Part shown: positions 34,967 through 44,539 of the stretch, piece after piece
How the letters are laid out: each line of letters starts with the position of its first letter
How positions within the stretch are numbered: position 1 is the stretch's first letter
Origin: Phymatolithon calcareum
Taxonomy: Eukaryota > Rhodophyta > Florideophyceae > Hapalidiales
Reading direction: 5' to 3'
DNA: 64,000 nt
Assembly (NCBI GenBank): GCA_977006965.1
Contig: OZ345356.1
Coordinates: 2,790,001-2,854,000, forward strand
Made by a program: the position numbers and the translations under genes
Notes under the pieces: model-generated
What the model saw: the letters and a program-made list of their open reading frames with translations, nothing else
Database searches by the model: none
What the model was told of the DNA's origin: nothing

Positions 34967-35115
34967 AAATCAGTGGTACGAAGGCTGGGGAAGGAAGTGA
35001 GTGGGCAATGCAAGACACGCGATGGGCATGAGTGGCTGGTTGTGAGCTCGTGATGTGGTCAGCATGCATTTTGAGCTAGCGGGCAACAAGTTCCAGAAGT
35101 TTATTAGAAGAAAAC

Positions 35116-35443
35116 CAAGCAAGGAACATGGCTGAGAGTATGCCAAATCACAACTGCACGAAACACGAATCACTTCTGTGCTGCACAAAAATTATTCGTG
35201 AATCGCAGAGTACGGGCGGGTTAGACGCAAACGACATCTATGGGATTTCAAGGTGCCAATTTATCACAAGTATCTAACCAAGTGACGGCATCTCAAACTA
35301 GAATATGCAATCATCGCCACCATGCGTTTCCAATACAGTTTATTTCATCACTGCGTTTTCTTGTAGGAACCACAGCAGCACATGCAAGCCTCTCACCGTT
35401 ATTCAGCGGGATATCATTCTGGTTTCCTTTATTTCTAGAATTG
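35116..35443. other. No repeat module recognised; upstream of small gene
   Basis: Unique sequence. A short frame starts at a strong Kozak-like gccaccATG near 35,322 but ends after 14 codons. Confidence 0.35.
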
Positions 35444-35450
35444 TATAAAT
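35444..35450 (+). promoter_or_regulatory. TATA box of the 81-residue gene
   Basis: TATAAAT, 72 bp upstream of ATG 35,522, leaves room for a leader of about 40 nt. Confidence 0.45.
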
Positions 35451-35521
35451 GCCGATTTGTAAGATCCTAGAATTGAAGGCAACCAACTATCAAGTAATCA
35501 CTCTCGTCTCTTGCCATTTAC

Positions 35522-35767
35522 ATGATGGATTCCACCTTAAGACAGGAACTGGAGCTGGCGATTTTGCGTCTTACGAGACAAAAGGCGGAACTGAACAAAA
35601 AATACACAGAAGTAAACGCATCAGCGTTCATGAGTGCAGACCGGGCAGAGGCTGTGAATCGCAAACACTCTGTGCTACTCGCAATCGTTGCCATAATCAC
35701 ACTGCGAAAAATGCAGGAGAGCGAAAGAAAGATCATGCAATGTGGATTTCCCTCTGTCAACGCCTGA
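35522..35767 (+). CDS. Small protein of 81 residues, unknown function
   Basis: ATG ATG at 35,522/35,525, stop TGA 35,765. Residues 3-35 form a charged helix of coiled-coil type (LRQELELAILRLTRQKAEL). Residues about 49-62 (HSVLLAIVAIITLR) are hydrophobic enough for a short membrane segment or amphipathic helix, followed by a basic tail. There is no signal peptide. A TATA box lies 72 bp upstream and an AATAAA signal at 35,984, which makes a compact intronless gene plausible. I recognise no family, and a chance frame remains possible. It lies in unique sequence between repeat blocks and is not interrupted by stops. Confidence 0.4.
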   Translation: MMDSTLRQELELAILRLTRQKAELNKKYTEVNASAFMSADRAEAVNRKHSVLLAIVAIITLRKMQESERKIMQCGFPSVNA

Positions 35768-35983
35768 TTCTCAGACTTTCCATCCAGCCTTCCGCACGGA
35801 AGCAGTAATCAGCTTTGTCCAGAAATAAGGGCTTCACCTTCCGCCACTGTTTTTGTATCTATATTGCTAAATAGCCACTAGCATTGATGACTCCCCTAAA
35901 TTTGCACAGTGCGAATAATTGTCTTTTTCGAACATATTATTGGACACGAGCCTGTCCCGTCATATCTATTATAGATAAAAGCG

Positions 35984-35989
35984 AATAAA
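35984..35989 (+). terminator. Possible polyadenylation signal
   Basis: AATAAA about 215 nt after the stop of the 81-residue frame. A second AATAAA lies near 36,069. Assigned by motif and position only. Confidence 0.3.
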
Positions 35990-36512
35990 AGCTATATTCT
36001 TGTGGCCTCTATCCCATGCTTTACCTCCCTATTACTTTTTGGCCAACTCACTTTGAGTCGTCCCATGTGAATAAACTCCTCTATTCCTATTCCTCTTCAA
36101 AATGAAATGAATGTGTTATCCCTCTGGGGGCAGAGGTGATTCCTAATCTGGAAAATATTCAGAATACAGGCCCATTCACTACGCGTAGTTAGGTCCCAAT
36201 GAAGTGGTTGTCTCTTGAGGCGTTACCTCTCTTGCACCACAAGCAGTGCAGAAATGGGCTCGAATTCACTACCTTGCTCATCGATTCCCTTTTGTCCAGA
36301 ACGAGAGAAAATATTGCACGTATCTCATGCATCCTCAAACGCTTTACGACAACTCTTTATACCTGAGCAGATCAATACAACCGTCAGCTTTGATCTTTTA
36401 CCCAAGCTGAACCAAAGAGTTATTTTGGTTGAAAGCACTGTGCCTTCTCCTTTTTCATTGACTTGAAAATATTAAAGATGATTTAAATTCCATAATACTC
36501 ACAATTATGTCT
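35990..36512. other. No gene seen
   Basis: AT-rich unique sequence with short frames only, ending at the TSD of the truncated LINE. Confidence 0.35.
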
Positions 36513-36526
36513 ATTAAGGTAGAATT

Positions 36527-37442
36527 CCCTGGCAACCCACGAACGCTTACATTGCCGACCCATACCCACCATTGAAGCCGTCGATGAATACGGATGCCCA
36601 TCTGTCGGAACAATTCTAGCGCTGCGCAAACGGGACGACATAGGGCGTTTTGATTGGCACGTTTGCCAAGATGTCCGTAAGAATAACCGAGCAGAGAAAA
36701 GAGTATCAGTAGAAGCGCGAGCCGCTCTGTCTTGACGAAGAAGAATGGGGAGTCATATCAGCACCAAAGGCGAGATTGCCGAGCAGATGCAGATCTGCAG
36801 CAGACAAGATTGTGCGTCGTGAGAAACAAGAGGCGGTGCTGAACGAAATGGAAATGGTGAAAATAGGAACCAAAACTCTTGAAAATGGTATGGATTTCAA
36901 GTACTTGGGCACCATGCCGTCAGAGGCAACAGACCCTATGACGCCCGTTACCTATCGTATCGAAATTGCCAAAATCACGTTTCAAAAGTCTCTACAGACT
37001 ACTCACGAACACGGCTCTACCGCTCCCGCTTCGCTTACGCCTCTGGAGAGCCTCGGTCGTATCGACTTTGATATACCGATGTGAATGCTGGAATCTAAAG
37101 ACACCAATCCTGAAAAAACTAAACGGTACCGTATCGAAGATGCTGGCCGTGATGACGAAAAGAACGATGGCCGAAGAAGCAAGAGAGCCCTCACTGAGGG
37201 TGATACAATGGATTAAGGACCGTCGCTGCGGATGGCTAGGACATGTTCTACGCATGGATGAGAACAAGCTCGTCCGCAGGGTACTGCTACAATGCGTACC
37301 CAGAACATATGCTTCTCTCCTTGGCGATATCCCAAGTCAAGGTATCAAATCGTCCATAACAGACGCTTCCGACCACAGCAAGTGGAGTCGCATGAAGCCT
37401 TCTAGACGTGCTAGCCTCTTAGGGGAATAAAGCAATCAATCA
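36527..37442 (+). mobile_element. 5'-truncated LINE family 2 insertion with 14-bp TSD
   Basis: ATTAAGGTAGAATT is present at 36,513-36,526 and 37,443-37,456. Between them, plus-strand fragments give the GRFDWHVCQD domain near 36,640, FKYLGTMPS near 36,895, and GWLGHVLRMDENKLVRRVLL near 37,230-37,290, the C-terminal order of the 31,272 element. The frames are broken in at least two places. The 3' end is aataaagcaatcaatcaatt, a short repeat tail differing from the TGAA tail of the 31,272 copy, so this is probably a subfamily. Only 916 bp were inserted. Confidence 0.9.
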
Positions 37443-37456
37443 ATTAAGGTAGAATT

Positions 37457-38026
37457 GTGTTTGAGTACGCGCAAGTTCCTTGCTTCACGATCTCAGCCTC
37501 GTGGCTGTATCAAGAAGCTATGCACTTGTCCGAGCATTCGCCTAGTGTTTTTCTTTCGTATACGTGAGGACATGCTGCTTACGTACGCGCAAGAAATCCG
37601 CAAAGAAAGCGTGCCTACTGAGTGTCATAGGCATATACACTGCGGGAGTGGCGAGTAGTGTACTTTCTACCCCCTCTTATGTCACCTATTGATATATCAC
37701 CTCCGATATGCTCACAGGCCTATAGGGCTTGAAACAGAACGGCGGTGAGTCGGTTCATCATTGCATTGTGTTGCGTTCCTACTTGAACGGACTACACATT
37801 TTCAACAGCACAGGAGACTGAACAATAGCGCAAAAGAGTCATATGGAAGCTACCTACCGCGTGATACAGCGGGAATCACTGTACTGAAATGAAAAGTCTT
37901 CGGTTTCCTCAAAGTGTTGTGCTCGCATGGAGGACCGTCTGAGCTTTCATGTGTTTGAAGTGAAGCAGAGTTTTTGCGCTTACAGTCCCTGGAAGTTGGT
38001 GGTCGTACACCATTTATTTTTGGGTC
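37457..38026. other. 3' flank of the WD40 pseudogene, no gene
   Basis: 37,620-37,780 is the reverse complement of the flank after the NLR-like gene (53,127-53,260), including the block gatatatcacctccgatat. So both receptor paralogues were duplicated together with their 3' flank. Confidence 0.6.
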
Positions 38027-39415
38027 TCACAGTTTCAATTTACATATCGCTACTGTCCCACTTTCCAGTCCTGCGACAAACAACTTTTTCGTTTCATTGT
38101 ACCTCCACGACCAAACTCCAGACGGCAGGGTCCCCAGAAGTACGTCTTCACTTGGTAAGTTCGAATACACAGAGCCACGTCGACAATACAGTTCTGCCAT
38201 ATATGGAGGAAAAGATTCCGGCCAAACGTGCGGTGTCTCTTGTCCACAACTGAAAATGATATTTTCAGCCTCCTCGCGTGACAGTTCGCTTGCTGTGTCG
38301 CCCACATGTTCGAGCGCCGTTTCCCCTTCAGAATTGCTCAGTTGTTGTCCTGATCTCCAAACGATTGTTCAGTTCACGCGATTCCAAATAATGACCACGC
38401 CAAACCCCTCTCGCGACACGACGTGCAATCCGTCACCGCTCTTAGCGACCACCCAAAGTGGACTTGTGTGCCCAAGCAGAGCATCTCCAATCTGAACCCC
38501 TGATTTAGCGTCCCATACTCGAACTGTGTTGTCATGGGATCCCGAGAGAATCCGCTGACCGTCCGAGCTGAAAGACACACAATACACGCCACCAGAGTGT
38601 CCTTCAATACGAGCCCCAATTTGAGTTGCCATATCTGCGTCCCACAGGCGAACTGTATAGTCCCATGAACCGGAGACCACATATCGCCCGTCATGGCTCA
38701 ACGAAACACATTGCACATAATCATTATGTGATGTGTATGCCTTTCCATTGGACGACCAATCTGATTGCCGGTACGCGAGTCCCACAACCGCACTGTTTCA
38801 TCCCCCGACCCAGACGCAACTCGAAGCCCGTCATGGCTGATGGAAACGGCCAATACCTGTTTAGAATGCCCATGTTTCCGTTCATTCGCTTCCGCATCCA
38901 CACGCGTGTCCCAAATACGAATATTACGATCGAACGACCCAGTAATTATTCTTTCCCCGTCAGGAGAGAATGAAACACTTCTCACTTCGCTGTGCATATC
39001 TGAGGATGTCCAGATAATTCTTCCAGTGTTGCTGTCCCACAAACAAACAGTATGATCCGACGATCCAGACGCAATTTGTTGTCCGACTGGGCTGAACGTG
39101 ACACACTCCACATGATTTGTGTGTCCATGTAACGGTTCACCGACACTCGTCCATGTTGCCGTGTCCCATACTCGAATAGTTCCGTCATCTGAACCTGTCG
39201 CCAACAGCTGGTCCCTCGCACTGAATGCAACAGAACGAATGACGTCTCCGTGCGCGTTCGCATCTTCAAGGAGAGTACGACCGGTGGTACTGTCCAGCGC
39301 TTTGAGAGTTCCACAGTCCAGTCCGATTGCAACGTATTGGTCGTCATTAGAAACAGCAACACACCAAACAACGCTTTGCTGTACGTATTCTGCGATTTCA
39401 AATCGTCGATGCGTG
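38027..39415 (-). pseudogene. WD40 repeat pseudogene, paralogue of the NLR-like gene
   Basis: Minus strand. The frame from about 39,415 carries a WD40 propeller: units ending in GTIRVWD, HTVCLWD, NIRIWD, TVRLWD, TVRLWD and TVRVWD, each with GH and a following SxDG turn. One base shift near 38,735 moves the frame, and TGA 38,369 interrupts it before a C-terminal tail of about 110 residues ending at 38,027 (VAGLESGTVAICKLKL). WD40 propellers are ligand-sensing scaffolds. In NLR-type proteins they are the C-terminal sensor. The first part matches the gene at 52,038-53,126 closely (NDDQYVAIGL against SDDQYVAIGL), but this copy lacks the N-terminal and NB-ARC parts. It keeps three C-terminal WD units that the other copy has lost. 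Confidence 0.85.
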
Positions 39416-39949
39416 TATCAAGTCTTCCTCCTTTTCTATATACACTATTTTGCGCCCTATAGTGAATATGAGGCTTTCAGCTCTATGTTGAGATTCCGCA
39501 GCTCAACTGTTCCTTGGTCCCTTTGTTGCTTGTTGGAGAAGAGCAGCTACCGTTTCTCATAAACAGCGATGATAGTGGTCTCCTGAAGTTCAGCTTCTAG
39601 AGTAGCTAATACTAGGAACCTTACACTTCAATGTCACAAGGGGGCTAAAGAGAACTTTGGCGATCCGCTCCGGCTAACGCAACAAGGAATTCAAGAGACC
39701 AAAAATATTGATATCTCCCCTATTAGTGAGGCTACTGGCGAAAATGTTCTAAGTTCCTACTACGGGTCATTGAGTATATAACAAGGATACTGCGGCGCTC
39801 AATAGATACAGCAGTGCTCGTAAAGAAAATTCCAGAATTATTTTACTGCAAGACTACGAATGTGCTCAGCAAGAAGCTTTTCGGTCTTCTCAAGCGGTTG
39901 ACTCCGATTTCTATCATTTAATGATGCTTAATTTCATTCTTTTCTGCAT
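39416..39949. other. No gene seen
   Basis: The truncated left border of the WD40 homology is near 39,415. The remainder is unique and AT-rich. It would include the 3' flank of the cysteine-rich peptide gene. Confidence 0.35.
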
Positions 39950-40177
39950 CTACCTGCAGGAACAGAGCCGAGAACAGCGAGCGCCATGATCCCTGCACAT
40001 AAGTCTTCCGCGCATGCAAAAGCAAAATATAGGACAATCAAGTCCTTCCGGCCGGCAGGTAAGCGCCGGTTGTTTCACGGAAACAACTTCGTCGAGCCTC
40101 TGATTTACAGGACATGGTACGGCCTTCACGGCGACGATGGCGAGGACAAGGAATATGAAGAAAACGGGTAGCTTCAT
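39950..40177 (-). CDS. Secreted cysteine-rich peptide precursor (75 residues)
   Basis: ATG at 40,177, stop at 39,950, no interruption. The first 19 residues (MKLPVFFIFLVLAIVAVKA) are a textbook signal peptide with basic n-region, hydrophobic core and an AxA-like cleavage site. The mature part of about 56 residues has nine cysteines, eight of them in the last 36 residues, with CPIFCFC and CSRLCSC clusters, so a disulfide-stabilised secreted peptide is expected. A TATATAAA box lies about 100 bp upstream on the same strand. I do not recognise the cysteine pattern as a known family. Defence, signalling or cell-wall roles are all possible. The odd cysteine number could allow dimer formation. It is among the few intact gene candidates in this window. 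Confidence 0.65.
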   Translation of the reverse strand: MKLPVFFIFLVLAIVAVKAVPCPVNQRLDEVVSVKQPALTCRPEGLDCPIFCFCMRGRLMCRDHGARCSRLCSCR

Positions 40178-40275
40178 TTTGTGATGTTGTGATCCTTGCA
40201 GCGGTGTTTTGCGCTTACTGCTCTTTTCTTCTTGACTGTGGCTTCCTCATGTGCGATCAGCCGCTCTAAGTCGGG

Positions 40276-40283
40276 TTTATATA
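40276..40283 (-). promoter_or_regulatory. TATA box of the cysteine-rich peptide gene
   Basis: On the minus strand the sequence reads CCTATATAAACCC, a consensus TATA box about 100 bp before the ATG. Confidence 0.6.
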
Positions 40284-40499
40284 GGCCCCAGACAAGCATT
40301 GAGCTTAGATGTAGATGTGCACTCTGAAAGATACAAGAGATGAGACACCACAGTAAACGTATTTTTCTCATTTATATGAATTTGATTATGAAATCTGTGG
40401 GCACGCTCTGTGGCCAGACCCGTCGTGTATACGCGTCGGTACTGTACCATTAAGCTCGTCAAGTTATACCTGGAGCACAGACGTTTGCCTACATGAAAC

Positions 40500-41240
40500 G
40501 ATGACCTTTGCGTGGAGGCGGGCGCATCATGGAAGGGGATAGTGATCTAGTTCATGAGCATGTGCGTATGCACACGCCACGCGCACCCCTACATCATCCG
40601 CCTCACGCCAGGCCTTCCCTGACGGTTCCTGCGGCATGCGCGCCGCGCACATGCGCCGCGCTCCCTCGCAAACCAGCACCTGCGGTACGCTTGGCGCACC
40701 GTCCCTAAATTCTAACGATCCGCGCGGAGCGCATCTCCGTTGCACCACCCCCCCGGGCCTGGAGCGTGCAATCGCGGCTCGCTGTTTGCACTGTAGGCCG
40801 CGCGCAATCTCGCGCGCACGCATGAAGAGAAGCGTGCCGCCCCGTTGCGGCGCGCAGGAGCTGCGGGGTGCAAGGGGAGATCGCGAAAATTAGCCCCGTC
40901 GAAGCCAATAGCGGCAGATGGATTTTGCCCTGGTGGAGCAACGGCTGCTGCCATGCACTAGCGTACAGCGTTGGTGCAGCCGTACTTTGTCTACCCAGCC
41001 TCGGCCTGTACTGGTGCAATTTTACTCAATGCGCGCCCGGCCCGTCTGGGCTTCTCCGACATGCACGTCGCAAAGGAGCGAGATTGCCCGCGCCGAGCAG
41101 ATGCGTTCTTGGCGTGCATGGGCGGTGTTTGCGGATATGGAGGAGATGTGGCGAGCACACCTGCTTGGGGAGGTCATTTTGGTGGAGACGGGATGGACAA
41201 AGACACGAGCTCCCGCCATAGCGGAGGGACATGAATGACG
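40500..41240. other. GC-rich, CpG-rich patch, open in many frames
   Basis: Composition differs sharply from the AT-richer flanks. Several frames are open on both strands. The most protein-like is ATG 40,918 to 41,238 on the plus strand (106 codons, ending in a Glu/Trp/Arg-rich MEEMWRAHLLGEVILVETG segment), but there is no motif and high GC alone explains open frames. It may be a CpG-island-like segment or foreign DNA. Confidence 0.3.
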
Positions 41241-41594
41241 AGTGGGATCATAGAGTTAGTAAAGTGCGCGAAATAAGTTTAAAACTTTTCTGATTAGAGC
41301 ATGTGCAGGGCGCCTGATTACCCCCCTCGCTGAACCAGTGATACCGACATGACCAAATCAATGCTGCAGACACAACCAACACGTTTGATTCCCATTTCAT
41401 GCATTTCTACGGAAGTGACAGCCCAAAAACTGAAATGTTTTCATTTTTTGGTGCGAAAAAGTTTAAAAATTCAGATGTTTTTTGCCGCGAAATGCAGGAT
41501 AATGCTTGTCAGCTGGGACCAAAACGGGCCAGAAATCCTCTTAGCTCATGTATGACTAGTGGGCATAACCAGTTTCGCACCATTGCTCGACTTC

Positions 41595-42179
41595 ATGGGT
41601 AAAGGTCCGGACATTACCGACTCTGAGAGGACGGTCATTCTTGCTCTCAGTGAGCACAATGTGCCACGCCGATCGATAGCTAAACAGCTCGGGCGCAGCG
41701 TCACGGCTGTCCGCAATGTGGTTGTGCGAGCGCAGCGCCCGTCAACGTCAAGACGAACGGGCCGTCCGCCCAAACTGAAAGTCAGATTAGCTCGAGCAAT
41801 TGTCCGTAGGGCGTCCTCGGGGGACTACAGCGGGAGAGTTCTTCGTGACCGATACAACGCACCCGTGACAGTTAGGCTAGTCCAACAGCTTCTTCATGAC
41901 ACCCCTCATGTAATGTACGGAAAGGCACTAGCAGCGCCCCGCCTTACAGAAGGTCACAAGAAAGCACGCTTGGAACGGGCAAGATCTCATGTGGGACTTT
42001 CGGATAGAGAGTGGTCTCAAGTCGTGTTTACGGACGAAAAGAAGTTCAACAGTGATGGGCCCGATGGATGCGCTTACTATTGGCACGACAACCGCATCGA
42101 TCCGAGGTTCTTTTCTCGCCGACAGAACGGCGGTCGGAGCATGATGATTTGGGGTGCGTTATGCGCGAGTGGTGTGTAA
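41595..42179 (+). pseudogene. Tc1/mariner transposase, C-terminally truncated
   Basis: ATG 41,595. The N-terminus is a helix-turn-helix DNA-binding domain (DITDSERTVILALSEHNVPR, then RSIAKQLGRSVTAVRN), then a basic GRP-type linker (RRTGRPPKLK). The catalytic domain starts at about residue 120: SQVVFTDEKKFNSDGPDG holds the first Asp of the DD(E/D) triad, and GGRSMMIWGALCASG matches the conserved GGGS.MVWG region. The frame stops at 42,179, before the second and third acidic residues, and nothing downstream restores them. A full-length enzyme is about 340 residues, and this one is about 194. No TIRs were found. Tc1-type elements normally insert at TA. Confidence 0.8.
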
Positions 42180-43234
42180 CAGTTAGGGTTAAGATGAGGC
42201 TAGCTACAGCAGTGCACTATGGGTGTACTTACAGGGGGACATTTTTTACTCGAAATTAAGTGGATTTTATTTAGAAGGTACCATGTGTCCCAATTGAAGG
42301 CAAGTCGGCACCTTTCTTGCTTATCTACTTTATCGTCGATTATTTTTCCTTATTGGCTCTTGGTCTTGCATTTTGATTCATCCTTATCGATTCTCTCTTC
42401 TTTGATACTTGCTTTTCTTTGACACTTGATCATTGGCGGGGAAAGACCAGCCTTGGTTCTTGCTTACTTGATTCCGCCTTGATCCCTCACGTCAGCGCTG
42501 ATCTATTCTGTCGAAGCTTATCTTGCAAATTTGAGCGGCTTTTGCGAGCATGTTCCTGAATTTTGGTCCTTCCCCCATTTTTTACTCAGTGGCCAAAGTT
42601 GGGGAAGGGTAGTACTACATGATGCAGTCTATGGCATACATTGGGCAAGGTCTATGGCTGCAATGACATCATGTCTTGGTCGATGTCTGCAAAGACATCA
42701 TGTCTTTCACATCATCTGGAAACCTTTAGGGGTTCCTATGGCACGGAAATGACGTTCCATCGGCAGCAAACGCCACAGTTCCGTCGGAGCGTACATTTTG
42801 CAGGTGCCTATGGCACGACCACATGACAGTGGAGTGACGAATGATTTAGCCAATCAAAATACAGTGTGCATTGCTACAAAGCCAGGCGACAGTCACCATT
42901 GTCACGTCAACATTTCAAAATAAACGAGAAATTTAGAGTAAGTATTTTAATTATTTCATCAAAATGCAAATAGCGCCATGTCACTACCTCTTCAGATTAC
43001 ACGGTATGGCTGAAGCTCTCTCACAGCTAACGCGCCTTGACATTGCCAGATGCGCGCGGTCTCAGGCACCAGCAGGGCATGGGAGCAATTAACGGCATAT
43101 TGATTGGGGCTTGTTGTGAGAGTGCAGTTGCTACGGGAATAAATCTCGCGGTACCAATAGCTACTGCAATAACTCTCAAGCTCCCCAATATACTGTAGAT
43201 GTTTATCACATTGAGCTCAATCTGAGTGAAAACG
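42180..43234. other. No gene seen
   Basis: AT-rich unique sequence. Around 42,660-42,710 the motif gacatcatgtctt is repeated, and AAGACATCATGTCTT at about 42,697 is a short palindrome. No coding signal. Confidence 0.35.
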
Positions 43235-43640
43235 TTACATAGTCAGCAGTGTCTCTTGTTCGGTATCTTCCGCCACCCTTTTAGCAACCATATCGCTACG
43301 TGCGCTTGACATAGCAGCCACGACAGTCTTCGCGTCCCAATAGCTTCGATTCACTTTCAAGAACAAAAGGGACTCAAATAGTAAAGGGGTCATGCTCTGC
43401 CTGTTGCTTGCCAATATTCCACCAGCGAGTGAGAAAAGACGCTCGATTTCAGCCGATGAACCCAGAATGAAGTCCAGATTCATGTAAAGTTGTTCTGTAC
43501 TTCGGCAGCGTCGCTTCCGTTTCTCAAAAATCTCAGCCAGAGATAGTGTTCCACCGTTATCGCTCACATCATCACCATACGCACTCGTATCGACTGGATT
43601 CCTTAGATCTGCACAAGCCGCAAAAATAGAACAGCGAGGG
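43235..43640 (-). pseudogene. hAT transposase C-terminal fragment, copy 1
   Basis: The minus-strand frame 43,810-43,235 ends with the hAT dimerisation region: DFILGSSAEIERLFSLAGGI, then ASNRQSMTPLLFESLLFLKV and NRSYWD. Residues before about 43,640 do not resemble the family. The catalytic core is absent. It is the same family as the fragment at 49,437-50,420, which has TYINCNFIIGSTAEVERLWS in this place. Too short for activity. Confidence 0.75.
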
Positions 43641-43810
43641 TGTATCGATGCATGGTAGGTTTGCTGGCAGATATAACTCACATTTTCTAGCCAATACGTA
43701 CTGCAGTTGTTTACGACGGAGCAGTTTACGTTGCAATTGGAAGGGACGGAGCAGTTTACTGATATGGCAGTATATTGCCGTAAATTGCAGTACCAGAATA
43801 TTGCTCCCAA

Positions 43811-44539
43811 GCTCTGGGCACCAGTCGACGCGACTTAATCCTGTAAAGTTTTAGCATCTTCACAACGCAACTTTGATCCTTACTCTGTTTTGATAAGAGA
43901 AAAATAAGTCAGTGTCCATGCAGTGCATTTCACGATGTCAATCTGTGAGCGATGCCAAGTTACCTCTCGATCAGGCGCAGACGGGACCAGCGAAGATCTG
44001 GGAACATATGATAAATGAGTCCGAACAATCATGTTCAGTCCACAAAATTGAAACTGACCCGGAAAACGCAGTTGATGCAGACATACTAGAAGGGGCAGAA
44101 TGTTGGAGAGATCTGGAGCGGAGTGAGTACCGCGCGACGAGAAACGCACCAGAGTCCTAGCAAGCTAAGAAACTCTTTGACTTCAGCATACTGGCACCGG
44201 GTGCGCGTCTTTGTAAATTGGTGAAGTCCCTTCAGAGCAAAATTGAAACAAACACACTTTAGCGTTTAGCAACAGACATGTCAGATGCAGCCCTTTACCA
44301 CGCGCCCCACCGCAAGACGTGCAGCAACATGGTTTCGTCGCATATGTTCGTGACTCGTCAGGAGAGGCAGCAGTGGACTGCTTCTCACCCGTTCCGCCCG
44401 TACCAGTGTAGTCGGGGGAAACGAATGACCATATTTCTGCTGTGTTTTTATCGCAAAAATAAGAAATCACACAAGACTTTGTGCTTTCAGCAGTTCGTTT
44501 CATACGGATTTCTCTCGGCCATCTTTGAGGGGATATATA
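43811..44539. other. No gene seen
   Basis: Short frames only, no repeat module and no TIRs. Its right border is the 3' end of the LINE copy. Confidence 0.35.

Larger units (their letters stand above)
33881..35115. repeat. Repeat modules Z and W, copy 3, split by a MITE
   Basis: Z runs to about 34,190 and W to 34,340. The MITE occupies 34,341-34,966 and W resumes at aaatcagtggtacgaagg. W ends at about 35,115 without a following Y. Confidence 0.75.
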
